This document shows, in pieces, positions 9,473 through 16,877 of a DNA stretch of 64,000 nt. The position numbers and the translations under genes are program-made. Numbering within the stretch: the stretch's first letter is position 1; the number at the start of each line of letters is the position of its first letter. Below the pieces are notes generated by a model that worked only from the letters and a program-made list of their open reading frames with translations, searched no databases and was not told where the DNA came from. Source of the DNA: Chitinophaga qingshengii (lineage in GTDB: Bacteria; Bacteroidota; Bacteroidia; Chitinophagales; Chitinophagaceae). The stretch covers positions 3,224,001-3,288,000 of the forward strand of contig NZ_JACVFC010000001.1 of NCBI RefSeq assembly GCF_014529935.1. The letters are read 5' to 3'.

Positions 9473-9620
9473 TTTACTCCGGGCCGGATACCTGCCGGAG
9501 GGCTCATAAGCTGACGGGTACAGGGTACCACGCTGGTCTTGGAACCAAGCTCTTAAAATCATACATTTGATTTTGGGTGATAAATAAAATTTCTAACAGG
9601 ACATTTTAAAGTTGCCCACC

Positions 9621-9649
9621 GGCCAGGGATACTGCGAATATCTCTGGCC
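9621..9649. other. hairpin in the FecR-SusC intergenic leader
   Basis: GGCCAGGGATA (9621-9631) pairs with TATCTCTGGCC (9639-9649) with one G-T pair. On the plus strand it is followed by eight T, on the minus transcript it is preceded by A and not followed by T. It therefore looks like a terminator only for plus-strand transcription; in the minus operon it is a leader or intercistronic structure before SusC. Confidence 0.5.
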
Positions 9650-9684
9650 ATTTTTTTTCGGGCAGATATTGATTGGTTTTTGCT

Positions 9685-10806
9685 TTAAGGTTTGACGATA
9701 ATTTTGTTTCCCTCTACCACAAAAGACACACGGCCTGTCAGCTCCAGCATTTTCAACAACCGGGATACCGGCACATCACGGGGAATATTACCCATAAAGT
9801 GATGCGTAACGTTTCCTTCGTATACCACTTCAGCCCCGTACCAGCGTGCTACCTGGCGCATGACCGTGCGTATATCGGCATCATTAAAAGCGAACTGCCC
9901 GTCTTTCCAGGCGGTGATATCTTCAGTAGCTACATCATTGAGAAGGGAAAACTGGCCGTTAGACTGCAGTTGCGCCTGCTGACCGGGTTTCAGCGTATAG
10001 GCCTGCCCGCCGTTGTTCACACGCACGGATCCTTCCAACAGCGTGGTGCGGATAGCCGCTTCATCGGTATAGGCATTGACGTTAAAATGGGTACCCAGTA
10101 CCGCGACTTCCATATCGCGGACTTTTACTTTAAACGGTTGTTGCGGGTTACGGCTCACTTCCAGGTAGGCTTCGCCTTTCAGCTCCACCGTACGGTCGGC
10201 GCCGGTAAAGGCGGTAGGGAAAGTAATTGAAGAAGCGGCATTGAGCCATACCTTACTGCCATCCGGCAGGGTAAGACGGAACTGACCGCCGGCCGGTGTG
10301 GTAAGCGTATTGTATACTACCTGTTGCACAGCGCCGGGCTGGGCCTCATAAGCCAGCTGGCCCTTGCCGCTACCGGTAATTTTACTGCCGCCTTGTGGTG
10401 TTAAGGTATCGGTCACGATATCATCCAGTGCGATGATGGTACCGTTACCCAGTGTGAGTGTCGCCTTATTACCGCCCGGGTTCAGGTCGTTGCGGAAAAC
10501 CGATTTCTCTGCCACCACCGGCGCCTGTTTGCGGGGAAACAGCGCTACACCCGCCACCACCAGCACCAATACGGCTGCTGCGGCGGCATAGGCCCACCGG
10601 TAGGAACGTTTCGGGGGCGCCTGTACCCGCCGCATAATACGTTCATACATGACCAGCTGCAGCACGGCTTCGGCGTCCGGCCCCAGCTCCGACTCCCCGT
10701 CAGTCTCCAGGTGCTCGCAATAGCGATCTACCAGCGCCCGCTCTGCGGGAGTAGCCGTGCCATCCAGATAACGGTTGACAAGTTCTTGAAAGGTATTTTT
10801 ATCCAT
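9685..10806 (-). CDS. FecR-family anti-sigma factor
   Basis: The frame starts at a TTG (10827); the ATG at 10806 gives 373 residues starting MDKNTFQELVNRYLDG. The N-terminal cytoplasmic segment (about 1-75) binds the sigma factor, one transmembrane helix follows (about 78-97; WAYAAAAAVLVLVVAGVALF), then the periplasmic FecR domain (TPAGGQFRLTLPDGSKVWLN, FKVKVRDMEVAVLGTHFNVN) and the C-terminal DUF4974-type domain (FNDADIRTVMRQVARWYGAE). It relays the state of the neighbouring SusC receptor to an ECF sigma factor. No sigma gene precedes it; the likely partner is the gene at 2535-3125 beyond the other end of the locus. Confidence 0.92.
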   Translation of the reverse strand: MDKNTFQELVNRYLDGTATPAERALVDRYCEHLETDGESELGPDAEAVLQLVMYERIMRRVQAPPKRSYRWAYAAAAAVLVLVVAGVALFPRKQAPVVAEKSVFRNDLNPGGNKATLTLGNGTIIALDDIVTDTLTPQGGSKITGSGKGQLAYEAQPGAVQQVVYNTLTTPAGGQFRLTLPDGSKVWLNAASSITFPTAFTGADRTVELKGEAYLEVSRNPQQPFKVKVRDMEVAVLGTHFNVNAYTDEAAIRTTLLEGSVRVNNGGQAYTLKPGQQAQLQSNGQFSLLNDVATEDITAWKDGQFAFNDADIRTVMRQVARWYGAEVVYEGNVTHHFMGNIPRDVPVSRLLKMLELTGRVSFVVEGNKIIVKP

Positions 10807-10888
10807 AGCCTGCTTACAAGTACCCAAACAGGAATGGTACCCTACGGCCAGGAAAGTTTTTTTTGGAGAAAACGCTACATAAATAAAA

Positions 10889-10912
10889 TAATCAAATTTA
10901 TTTATTTGATTA
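10889..10912. repeat. AT-rich inverted repeat upstream of FecR
   Basis: TAATCAAAT (10889-10897) and ATTTGATTA (10904-10912) are perfect 9-bp arms around six bases. It lies 83 bases upstream of the FecR start and just after the SnoaL terminator, so it may be an operator of the FecR-SusCD operon. A related sequence, TATTGATAATCAATA, occurs at 13093-13107. Confidence 0.35.
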
Positions 10913-10915
10913 TCA

Positions 10916-10939
10916 ATCCCGGAGACTTAACTCCGGGAT
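10916..10939. terminator. hairpin after the SnoaL-like gene
   Basis: ATCCCGGAG-ACTTAA-CTCCGGGAT is a perfect 9-bp stem with a 6-base loop, four bases past the SnoaL stop on the minus strand. The T tract is weak, so termination efficiency is uncertain, but the position fits the end of the Crp-SnoaL transcript. Confidence 0.55.
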
Positions 10940-10942
10940 GGT

Positions 10943-11272
10943 TTACAATAATGGTCTGGGATCAAATACTACCCTCAGGGAAGAGATTTTCCCTTCTTTC
11001 AGCTGATACCAGCTGCAGCCAAAGACGGTTTTATCACCCATGATATAATCGCATAATACGCATACATCGTCGTCCTCTTCAAATACCTTATGAATGGTGT
11101 ATTTCATCTTCATACGCCCCATATCTGCTATGTATACGTCTGCTCCATCACGGGAGCCTAATACGCCCACAAATTTAAAATCATCCGCCAGCAATGCCCG
11201 GGCCGCTGTCATATCTTCGTTGTTGAGCGCTGTGAGGAACTGTTCCACTGTTTTTCCTGATTGTGCCATCAT
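10943..11272 (-). CDS. SnoaL/NTF2-like small protein, paired with a Crp/Fnr regulator
   Basis: A single-domain protein of 109 residues of the NTF2-like/SnoaL superfamily: an N-terminal helix (VEQFLTALNNEDMTAARALL), ADDFKFVGVLGSRDG, and a beta-sheet ending SLRVVFDPRPLL. Members bind or isomerise small molecules; nothing here fixes the ligand. It begins 71 bases after the Crp/Fnr gene stop on the same strand. A perfect Crp-type palindrome (11323-11338) and a -7-like GACTTTTG (11293-11300) lie in that gap, so it is probably a direct target of the regulator. The start may be either of two adjacent ATG codons (MM). Confidence 0.8.
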   Translation of the reverse strand: MMAQSGKTVEQFLTALNNEDMTAARALLADDFKFVGVLGSRDGADVYIADMGRMKMKYTIHKVFEEDDDVCVLCDYIMGDKTVFGCSWYQLKEGKISSLRVVFDPRPLL

Positions 11273-11292
11273 TTCATTTTTTTATCTGCATG

Positions 11293-11300
11293 CAAAAGTC
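11293..11300 (-). promoter_or_regulatory. -7 element of the SnoaL gene
   Basis: On the minus strand GACTTTTG matches TAnnTTTG except at the first base. It is 22 bases downstream of the palindromic Crp-type box, exactly as in the paralogous module at 22933-22978. The transcript should start about 15 bases before the ATG. Confidence 0.5.
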
Positions 11301-11322
11301 GGACCGCTGAAGCAATCTATCC

Positions 11323-11338
11323 TGTGACGATCGTCACA
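11323..11338. promoter_or_regulatory. Crp/Fnr-type operator, perfect palindrome
   Basis: TGTGACGATCGTCACA is a 16-bp perfect palindrome with the TGTGA...TCACA core of Crp-family sites. It lies between the Crp/Fnr stop (11344) and the SnoaL ATG (11272), 50 bases upstream of that ATG. Its centre would be near -42, a class II activator position. Confidence 0.75.
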
Positions 11339-11343
11339 AAAGC

Positions 11344-11913
11344 TCAGGACTGCCGCCGGCTACGGATACGGCTCAACGTTTCCCGGGCAACGCCCAGGAA
11401 AGATGATAACTGTGAAAGCGACACCCGCTGCAACATCTCCGGATAAGTCTGTTCCAGGTACTCGTACCGTTCCTGCGCACTCATCAGTTTAAACAAAGCC
11501 GTATGTTTTTCCTGCCTTGCAGCAATACGTTGCAGGCAAAGGCGTCCCAGGGTTTCTATTTGCGGATCACGTGCTGCGGCAGACAATAACAGTTCCCTGT
11601 CGAACCGCACCACTTCCAGCGATTCACAGGCCTGTATCGCAAAAGCCGATTTTTCCCGGCGGCCATAACTGTTGATATTGGTGGCAATATCCTGCTCAAA
11701 GAAAAAATCGGTATTGATATCCACACCGTCTTTGTCATAGTAAGCACGGCAATACCCCCGGCAGATAAAATACAGCGCGTTACACACCTCGCCAGCCTTC
11801 AGCAGGTAGTCATCCTTGTGGAAATACTGTACAGAAAGCGCTGGTAGTAAGTGTTGCCAGTTGTCATCGGAAAAAGTAGTCAGGGAGTGGATGTAGGCTA
11901 TTAGTTGTTGCAT
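11344..11913 (-). CDS. Crp/Fnr-family transcriptional regulator (first of two paralogues)
   Basis: A 189-residue regulator. Residues about 25-120 form the cyclic-nucleotide-binding-like beta-roll (YFHKDDYLLKAGEVCNALYF, CRAYYDKDGVDINTDFFFEQ), and the C-terminus is a winged helix with the recognition segment VSLSQLSSFLGVARETLSRI. The cAMP-contact residues of true CRP are not evident and no cysteine cluster of Fnr is present, so the signal is unknown. It is clearly similar to the protein at 22359-22937 (shared IN T..FFFE, ERY.Y, Q.VS..QLSS..G..RETLSRIR). The SnoaL gene and a matching operator follow. It starts 34 bases after the AbiEii stop. Confidence 0.9.
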   Translation of the reverse strand: MQQLIAYIHSLTTFSDDNWQHLLPALSVQYFHKDDYLLKAGEVCNALYFICRGYCRAYYDKDGVDINTDFFFEQDIATNINSYGRREKSAFAIQACESLEVVRFDRELLLSAAARDPQIETLGRLCLQRIAARQEKHTALFKLMSAQERYEYLEQTYPEMLQRVSLSQLSSFLGVARETLSRIRSRRQS

Positions 11914-11947
11914 TGGTTACGGTGGGTTAGATGCCATTAGCCTGATA

Positions 11948-12592
11948 TCAGGTTAAAAAATGGACGATTTCATACTTAATCAATTCCCAGTGTTTATCTC
12001 TTAAACAAACAGGGTCAAAATCTTCATCAGCCATTTCAAAGGAGCGGATATTTAAGCGAATTAATTTTTCATCATGACTATACGGATATCGTTCCTGATG
12101 TAATTTTATCATCTGGTCCAATGAATATCTGTCCATCACCTCATGTAAGTCCCAAAAATCTTTTTTCCGTGCCCCGCGTTGTACCACATCCATCTTCATC
12201 GCTATAATTTCTTCCACAGTTGCCATTCTTATACCTTCAACTATATAAGCAGGCTGAATGAATGTGTCAGTATAATATAAATCAATTTTGACAGCATCTC
12301 TTTCATTCTCGCCTACATTATAGGATGATCCCATTGCTATAATATCAATTCCGGAATCTGATACATAAGAGAAATTATTCCTCAAATAGCGATCTATCTC
12401 CTTAAAATCAATGGAAGAATATGGGCTGTCCGTAAAAAGATCTATATCAACAGATATTCTATGCCCTAGTTGTAAACTCAAAGCTGTTCTACCTACCAAT
12501 CTAAAAGCATCAAAAATCTCACAATTCATCAATTGGCGAAGAGTGTGCTTCAACAGGGGATTAACAGTATTCCAGTATAGTTTATGTGGCAT
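11948..12592 (-). CDS. AbiEii/AbiGii-type nucleotidyltransferase toxin
   Basis: A 214-residue nucleotidyltransferase of the AbiEii (type IV toxin-antitoxin / MenT) superfamily. The nucleotidyltransferase motif is present as FRLVGRTALSLQLGHR followed by the paired acids in SVDIDLFTD (D49, D51); a third acid may be D104 (VKIDLYY). The C-terminal family motif is KMDVVQRGARKKDFWDLHEV. Known relatives add nucleotides to tRNA or other targets and stop growth. The antitoxin-like HTH gene ends one base upstream, so translation is likely coupled. Both genes are visibly richer in A and T than their neighbours, which suggests acquisition by transfer. Confidence 0.85.
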   Translation of the reverse strand: MPHKLYWNTVNPLLKHTLRQLMNCEIFDAFRLVGRTALSLQLGHRISVDIDLFTDSPYSSIDFKEIDRYLRNNFSYVSDSGIDIIAMGSSYNVGENERDAVKIDLYYTDTFIQPAYIVEGIRMATVEEIIAMKMDVVQRGARKKDFWDLHEVMDRYSLDQMIKLHQERYPYSHDEKLIRLNIRSFEMADEDFDPVCLRDKHWELIKYEIVHFLT

Positions 12593-12593
12593 T

Positions 12594-13055
12594 TCAATTT
12601 TGCTTTTGAAGATATTTCTCTACGATATCCCTACCATAAAAACGGATAATTTCTGCCTTTTCCGTTTCATTTCCGCGTTCAAAAACACGTTGAATGACCG
12701 CTCTTTTCATCTGCTGCCAGTCAATAGTCTCTATTTTCGTATCCCAAAAGAGTATTGGCCGCAGTTTGGATAAATCAGGATGAATATCAATATGCTGTTT
12801 TCGTTTTTCTTCCTTGATTTCATAATATACCTGCAACATCATAAAGTATCCTTCTTCCAACCCTAATGCATGTTCTATTTTCAATGCGAGCGCCGTATTC
12901 ATACTTCGCTTTCCCTTTGTAATGGCACCCAATGTCTGGGGATGCTCATTAATGGAAAGCGCAAAAGGCCGCTTCGAAAGCTTTCTGTGCTTCAGTTCCA
13001 TTTCCAGTACCAACCCCGGATGAATGCCCTTTAATATGGATAAATCTTGTAACAT
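12594..13055 (-). CDS. HTH (HigA-like) antitoxin of the AbiEii module
   Basis: A 153-residue protein with an XRE/HigA-like helix-turn-helix at about residues 12-70 (HPGLVLEMELKHRKLSKRPF, then SINEHPQTLGAITKGKRSMN, LALKIEHALGLEEGYFMMLQ) and a C-terminal extension of about 80 residues (LRPILFWDTKIETIDWQQMK) that may hold the toxin. It should bind the palindrome at 13066-13081 and repress its own promoter. The -7 element ends only four bases before the ATG, so the mRNA would be leaderless or nearly so. The toxin gene follows after one base. Confidence 0.82.
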   Translation of the reverse strand: MLQDLSILKGIHPGLVLEMELKHRKLSKRPFALSINEHPQTLGAITKGKRSMNTALALKIEHALGLEEGYFMMLQVYYEIKEEKRKQHIDIHPDLSKLRPILFWDTKIETIDWQQMKRAVIQRVFERGNETEKAEIIRFYGRDIVEKYLQKQN

Positions 13056-13059
13056 ATAT

Positions 13060-13090
13060 CAAATATAAGCAAATTTGCTTACACCAAAAA
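13060..13090 (-). promoter_or_regulatory. promoter of the toxin-antitoxin operon
   Basis: On the minus strand TTTTTGG (13090-13084) and TATATTTG (13067-13060) form a -33/-7 pair; the -7 element is an exact TAnnTTTG. Transcription would begin at or within a few bases of the ATG at 13055. Confidence 0.7.
13066..13081. promoter_or_regulatory. palindromic operator of the toxin-antitoxin promoter
   Basis: TAAGCAAATTTGCTTA is a perfect 16-bp palindrome that fills the spacer between -33 and -7 and overlaps the -7 element by two bases. A protein bound here would block RNA polymerase, as expected for antitoxin autorepression. A second palindrome, TATTGATAATCAATA, lies at 13093-13107. Confidence 0.75.
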
Positions 13091-13118
13091 TCTATTGATA
13101 ATCAATAAAATAAAAACG

Positions 13119-14135
13119 CTACTTCACCCCGCTCGACCCTCTCACCACCAACTCCGAAGGAATCACCACCCGTATATCCTTCTCCGTTAGCACCTTCTTC
13201 TCCAGTATTTTCACCAGCATCTCCGCGGCAGTTTTGCCCATTTCAAATGCGGGTTGTGTAATCGTTGTAAGAGAAGGCTGCAGGATGGTAGCGATTTCCA
13301 GGTTGGAAAAACAAACCAGCTTCACATCGCCGGGCATATGCAATTGTAACTGCTGACAGACCTGATACACGGTAGTGGTCAGCTTTTCCACGGAAGCCAC
13401 GATACCATCCGGCCTATTAGCGCGTTGCAACAATTTTTTGACCAGCTGGAAATTGCGGGTAGCATCGGCAGCACAGGTGAGGATATTGCGTGGCTGCACC
13501 GGTAGCTGGTGATCGCGCAGCGCCTGGCGGTAGCCTTCCATACGCTGACGGCAGATATACAGGTCTTCGGAGATACCGAGGTAGGCGATTTCCCGGCATC
13601 CCTGCGATAGCAGGTGCGTGGTGGCTTTATAGGCGCTCTCGGCATCATCCGTCACGACCTTGGGCGCTGCCAGGGTTTCCAGTACGCGGTCAAAAAACAC
13701 GACCGGTACCTCTTTGTCCATCAGTTCCTGCACATGATCAGTGCGGGTAGTTTCCCGGGAAACCGATAACAGCACTCCATCTACCCGGCCACTCTGAAAA
13801 TCTTTTAATATAGCCGCTTCTCCGTCGTAACTTTCGTGGGTGAGGTAGATGATCACGTGATATCCTTTCGGCTTCACGGCCGCCTCGATACCGTTAATAG
13901 CGATGGAAAAGAAACTGTCTGCCACCTCGGGCAACACTACTGCGATATTTTTGCTCTTACGCCCACGAAGACTGCTGGCATAAGCATTGGGAATATAATT
14001 CCATTCCGCTGCCAGCGCCCGTACCCGCTCCTTGGTAGCTGCACTGATCTCATAACTGTCGCGCAACGCCTTGGAAACAGTGGATAACGAAAGCTTCAAC
14101 TCCCGGGCCAACGCCCTGATATTCACATTTTTCAT
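13119..14135 (-). CDS. LacI-family repressor next to the inositol genes
   Basis: The ATG at 14135 gives 338 residues; the frame itself opens six bases earlier at a TTG. Residues 4-26 are the LacI helix-turn-helix (VNIRALARELKLSLSTVSKA) followed by the hinge (NYIPNAYASSLRGRKSKNIA), and the rest is a periplasmic-binding-protein-like sensor domain (about 60-335). It is transcribed away from the inositol oxygenase gene. An 18-bp perfect palindrome 12 bases upstream of its ATG is the obvious operator, so it should repress itself and the divergent operon. The effector is probably inositol or a related sugar, inferred from the neighbours. Confidence 0.92.
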   Translation of the reverse strand: MKNVNIRALARELKLSLSTVSKALRDSYEISAATKERVRALAAEWNYIPNAYASSLRGRKSKNIAVVLPEVADSFFSIAINGIEAAVKPKGYHVIIYLTHESYDGEAAILKDFQSGRVDGVLLSVSRETTRTDHVQELMDKEVPVVFFDRVLETLAAPKVVTDDAESAYKATTHLLSQGCREIAYLGISEDLYICRQRMEGYRQALRDHQLPVQPRNILTCAADATRNFQLVKKLLQRANRPDGIVASVEKLTTTVYQVCQQLQLHMPGDVKLVCFSNLEIATILQPSLTTITQPAFEMGKTAAEMLVKILEKKVLTEKDIRVVIPSELVVRGSSGVK

Positions 14136-14147
14136 GGTCAATAAATC

Positions 14148-14165
14148 TACGAAACCGGTTTCGTA
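14148..14165. promoter_or_regulatory. LacI-type operator between lacI-like gene and inositol oxygenase
   Basis: TACGAAACCGGTTTCGTA is a perfect 18-bp palindrome with the central CG step and AAACCGGTTT core usual for LacI-family sites. It is 12 bases from the repressor ATG and 74 from the oxygenase ATG, in the only intergenic space of the divergent pair. Confidence 0.85.
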
Positions 14166-14239
14166 AATAAAACTCCCGGTGTATACCTATAATCCTGTTA
14201 AAATAGCCGAAATTTAAGTCAGCCTTAAAACAGCTTGCT

Positions 14240-15130
14240 ATGGACAACAAACAGCCTTCCTTCACTGAAAAAGAAGTGAATCCTTTAACAAGCCTCGATC
14301 AATGGGAAGATGCCGTATTACAACGGTATCCCACTCCTGAAAGTATCGCCACCTCCAAAACTGTGGAGGAATACCGGAACTACGATGCCCCGGAAAGGGA
14401 TACTGTCCGCGAATTCTACCGGCTCAATCATACCTACCAGACCTATGATTTTGTGCAACAGAAAAGAGCCGATTACCTGCAGTTCAATAAAAAAGAAATG
14501 CCGGTATGGTCTGCTTTCGATTTCCTGAACCAGTTGGTAGACGATTCCGATCCGGATACCGACCTTGACCAGTTTCAGCACCTGCTGCAAACATCGGAAG
14601 CGATCCGCAACGATGGACACCCCGACTGGATGGTGCTCACAGGGCTCATGCACGACATGGGCAAAGTGTTATGCCTCTTCGGCGAACCGCAATGGGCCGT
14701 GGTAGGGGATACTTTCCCGGTAGGATGTCCTTATTCAGATAAAGTCGTTTATCCGGAATACTTCCGTAATAATCCGGACTATCAGCACGCGGAGTACCAG
14801 GAAGGTACCGGCGTTTATCAGCGTGGTTGCGGCCTGCGTAATGTACATATGTCCTGGGGCCACGATGAATACGTGTACCAGATGATGAAAGACCATCTGC
14901 CGGAATCCGGCCTCTACATGCTGCGTTACCACTCTTTCTATGCCTGGCACCGGGAAGGCGCCTACGATTATCTGTTGGATGATCATGACCGCGAAATGCT
15001 CAAATGGGTGAAACTCTTCAACCCGTATGATCTCTATTCCAAAAATCCGGTGCCACCGGACTGGAATAAACTTCGTCCTTATTACGAAGATCTCGTGGCC
15101 AAATACCTCCCGGCTACCCTGAAGTTCTGA
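14240..15130 (+). CDS. miox: myo-inositol oxygenase
   Basis: A 296-residue protein closely matching eukaryotic MIOX. It oxidises myo-inositol with O2 to D-glucuronate at a di-iron centre. The HD-type metal ligands can be placed: H114, H138-D139 (GLMHDMGKVL), H208 (MSWGHDEYVYQ), H231 (LRYHSFYAWH) and D264 (FNPYDLY). The signature FGEPQWAVVGDTFPVG is intact, and so is KLRPYYEDLVAKY at the C-terminus. It is in the cytoplasm, upstream of a sodium/solute symporter that probably supplies the substrate, and next to a LacI repressor with an operator in the shared promoter region. This gives a compact inositol uptake and oxidation unit. Confidence 0.95.
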   Translation: MDNKQPSFTEKEVNPLTSLDQWEDAVLQRYPTPESIATSKTVEEYRNYDAPERDTVREFYRLNHTYQTYDFVQQKRADYLQFNKKEMPVWSAFDFLNQLVDDSDPDTDLDQFQHLLQTSEAIRNDGHPDWMVLTGLMHDMGKVLCLFGEPQWAVVGDTFPVGCPYSDKVVYPEYFRNNPDYQHAEYQEGTGVYQRGCGLRNVHMSWGHDEYVYQMMKDHLPESGLYMLRYHSFYAWHREGAYDYLLDDHDREMLKWVKLFNPYDLYSKNPVPPDWNKLRPYYEDLVAKYLPATLKF

Positions 15131-15171
15131 CTATTTTTGAAAAACCTCCGTTTGTTGCTGCCACCGGACAA

Positions 15172-15191
15172 GATCCCCCGCTTGGGGGATC
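15172..15191. other. hairpin between inositol oxygenase and symporter genes
   Basis: GATCCCCC-GCTT-GGGGGATC is a perfect GC-rich 8-bp stem. It sits 41 bases after the oxygenase stop and 54 before the symporter ATG. There is no T tract after it, so it may act as an mRNA stabiliser or attenuator that sets the ratio of the two products. Confidence 0.55.
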
Positions 15192-15245
15192 GCAGCAATT
15201 GATGTATCTTATCAACCAACTTTATAAATTCCACCCATCCACCAC

Positions 15246-16877
15246 ATGAATAAGCTGCAACAAGCGGATTACATCGTCTTTTTCATCTACTTTATTGCTA
15301 TCGCCACCTACGGGTACTATGTGTATCATCGTAAAAAATCAGCCGCCACCAGCTCCAAAGATTTTTTCCTGGCGGAGGGTTCCTTGACCTGGTGGGCTAT
15401 CGGCGCCTCTCTCATTGCATCCAATATTTCAGCGGAACATTTTATCGGCATGTCAGGCTCCGGCTTCGCCCTCGGCCTGGCTATTTCCACCTATGAGTGG
15501 ATGGCCGCAGCTACCCTGATCATCGTAGCGGTATTTTTTATCCCGCTCTATCTGAAAAACAAGATATACACGATGCCACAGTTCCTCGCCAAAAGGTACA
15601 ATGACAAAGTCAGTACTGTCATGGCGGTATTCTGGTTGCTGGTGTACGTATTTGTGAACCTTACTTCTATCATCTACCTGGGTGCCCTGGCGATTGCTTC
15701 CATTTCCTCCATCCCCTTTGAATGGTGCATTGCCGGCCTCTGCGTGTTCTCTGTGATTGTAACGCTCGGCGGCATGAAAGTAATCGGCTATACCGATGTG
15801 GTACAGGTAGCAGTACTGATTATCGGCGGACTGGTAACGACCTACCTGGCACTCACCCTGCTGTCAGAAAAATTCGGCTATGGCAGCCATATCCTGAAAG
15901 GCTTATCAGTACTGCGTAGAGAAGCGCCCTCACATTTTCATATGATCTTCCACAGCGACCATCCCTATTACAAAGACCTGCCGGGTTTATCTGTATTAAT
16001 AGGCGGTATGTGGATCAACAACCTGGCCTATTGGGGCTGTAACCAATACATCACGCAACGCGCACTGGGCGCCAGTTTACAGACGGCCCGCAAAGGCATT
16101 TTATTTGCCGCCTTCCTGAAATTACTGGTACCGGTGATTGCGGTACTTCCCGGTATCGTAATGTTTGTACTGCATAAGAACGGGATGTTCCAGCAGGAAA
16201 TGACGGATGCTGCCGGCGTGGTGAAACCGGACCATGCCTATCCTACGCTGATGAACCTGTTGCCACCGGGGTTAAAAGGCGTTGCTTTCGCAGCGCTGAC
16301 AGCCGCCATCGTGGCCTCTCTTGCAGGAAAAGCCAATAGTATCTCCACTATATTCTCACTGGATATTTATCAAAAATATTTCAACCGGGAAGCCAGTGAA
16401 AAACAACTGGTGAATGTAGGCCGCTGGGCGGTGATCATTGCGATGCTGCTGGCGGCTATTGTAACGCCATCGCTGCGTTCACTGGACCAGGCCTATCAGT
16501 TTATCCAGGAATACGTCGGTTTTATTTCTCCCGGCGTACTGGCTATTTTCCTGCTCGGTTTCTTCTGGAAACGTACCACCGCCGGCGCTGCCCTCACAGG
16601 CGCGTTGCTTACCATCCCCATTTCTACGGTGTTGAAATTCCTGCCGGCATGGACAAACGGCGCTTTCCCGGACTACCCGTTCCTCGACCGCATGTCCATC
16701 ACTTTTGTGCTCATCGTGATATTGATGATCATCATCAGTATCACCCGTCCTGCGAAAGAGGCCGGCCAACACGCACTGGAAATAGACAAGTCCATGTTCC
16801 GCACCACGCCCGGGTTTATTGTGGGTTCGGTGATCATCACCGGTATTCTGACGGCCCTATATACGGTTTTCTGGTAA
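15246..16877 (+). CDS. sodium/solute symporter (SSS family), probably inositol uptake
   Basis: A 543-residue inner-membrane protein with about 14 hydrophobic helices. SSS-family features include the N-terminal helix (ADYIVFFIYFIAIATYGYYV), WWAIGASLIASNISAEHFIG and the later Na+-site helix region (AALTAAIVASLAGKANSIST). Members import sugars or inositols with sodium. The subfamily resembles SglT/SGLT-like transporters. Position behind the inositol oxygenase gene suggests myo-inositol as substrate. The last 21 bases overlap the convergent SRPBCC gene. Confidence 0.92.
   Translation: MNKLQQADYIVFFIYFIAIATYGYYVYHRKKSAATSSKDFFLAEGSLTWWAIGASLIASNISAEHFIGMSGSGFALGLAISTYEWMAAATLIIVAVFFIPLYLKNKIYTMPQFLAKRYNDKVSTVMAVFWLLVYVFVNLTSIIYLGALAIASISSIPFEWCIAGLCVFSVIVTLGGMKVIGYTDVVQVAVLIIGGLVTTYLALTLLSEKFGYGSHILKGLSVLRREAPSHFHMIFHSDHPYYKDLPGLSVLIGGMWINNLAYWGCNQYITQRALGASLQTARKGILFAAFLKLLVPVIAVLPGIVMFVLHKNGMFQQEMTDAAGVVKPDHAYPTLMNLLPPGLKGVAFAALTAAIVASLAGKANSISTIFSLDIYQKYFNREASEKQLVNVGRWAVIIAMLLAAIVTPSLRSLDQAYQFIQEYVGFISPGVLAIFLLGFFWKRTTAGAALTGALLTIPISTVLKFLPAWTNGAFPDYPFLDRMSITFVLIVILMIIISITRPAKEAGQHALEIDKSMFRTTPGFIVGSVIITGILTALYTVFW

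Noticed and set aside
9621..9649. Hairpin as an intrinsic terminator of FecR
   Set aside because: The T tract is on the plus-strand side; on the minus transcript the hairpin has none, so it would not end FecR transcription in the standard way.
14139..14141. TTG as the start of the LacI gene
   Set aside because: The ATG two codons later begins the conserved MKNVNIRALARE segment directly, so the TTG adds nothing.
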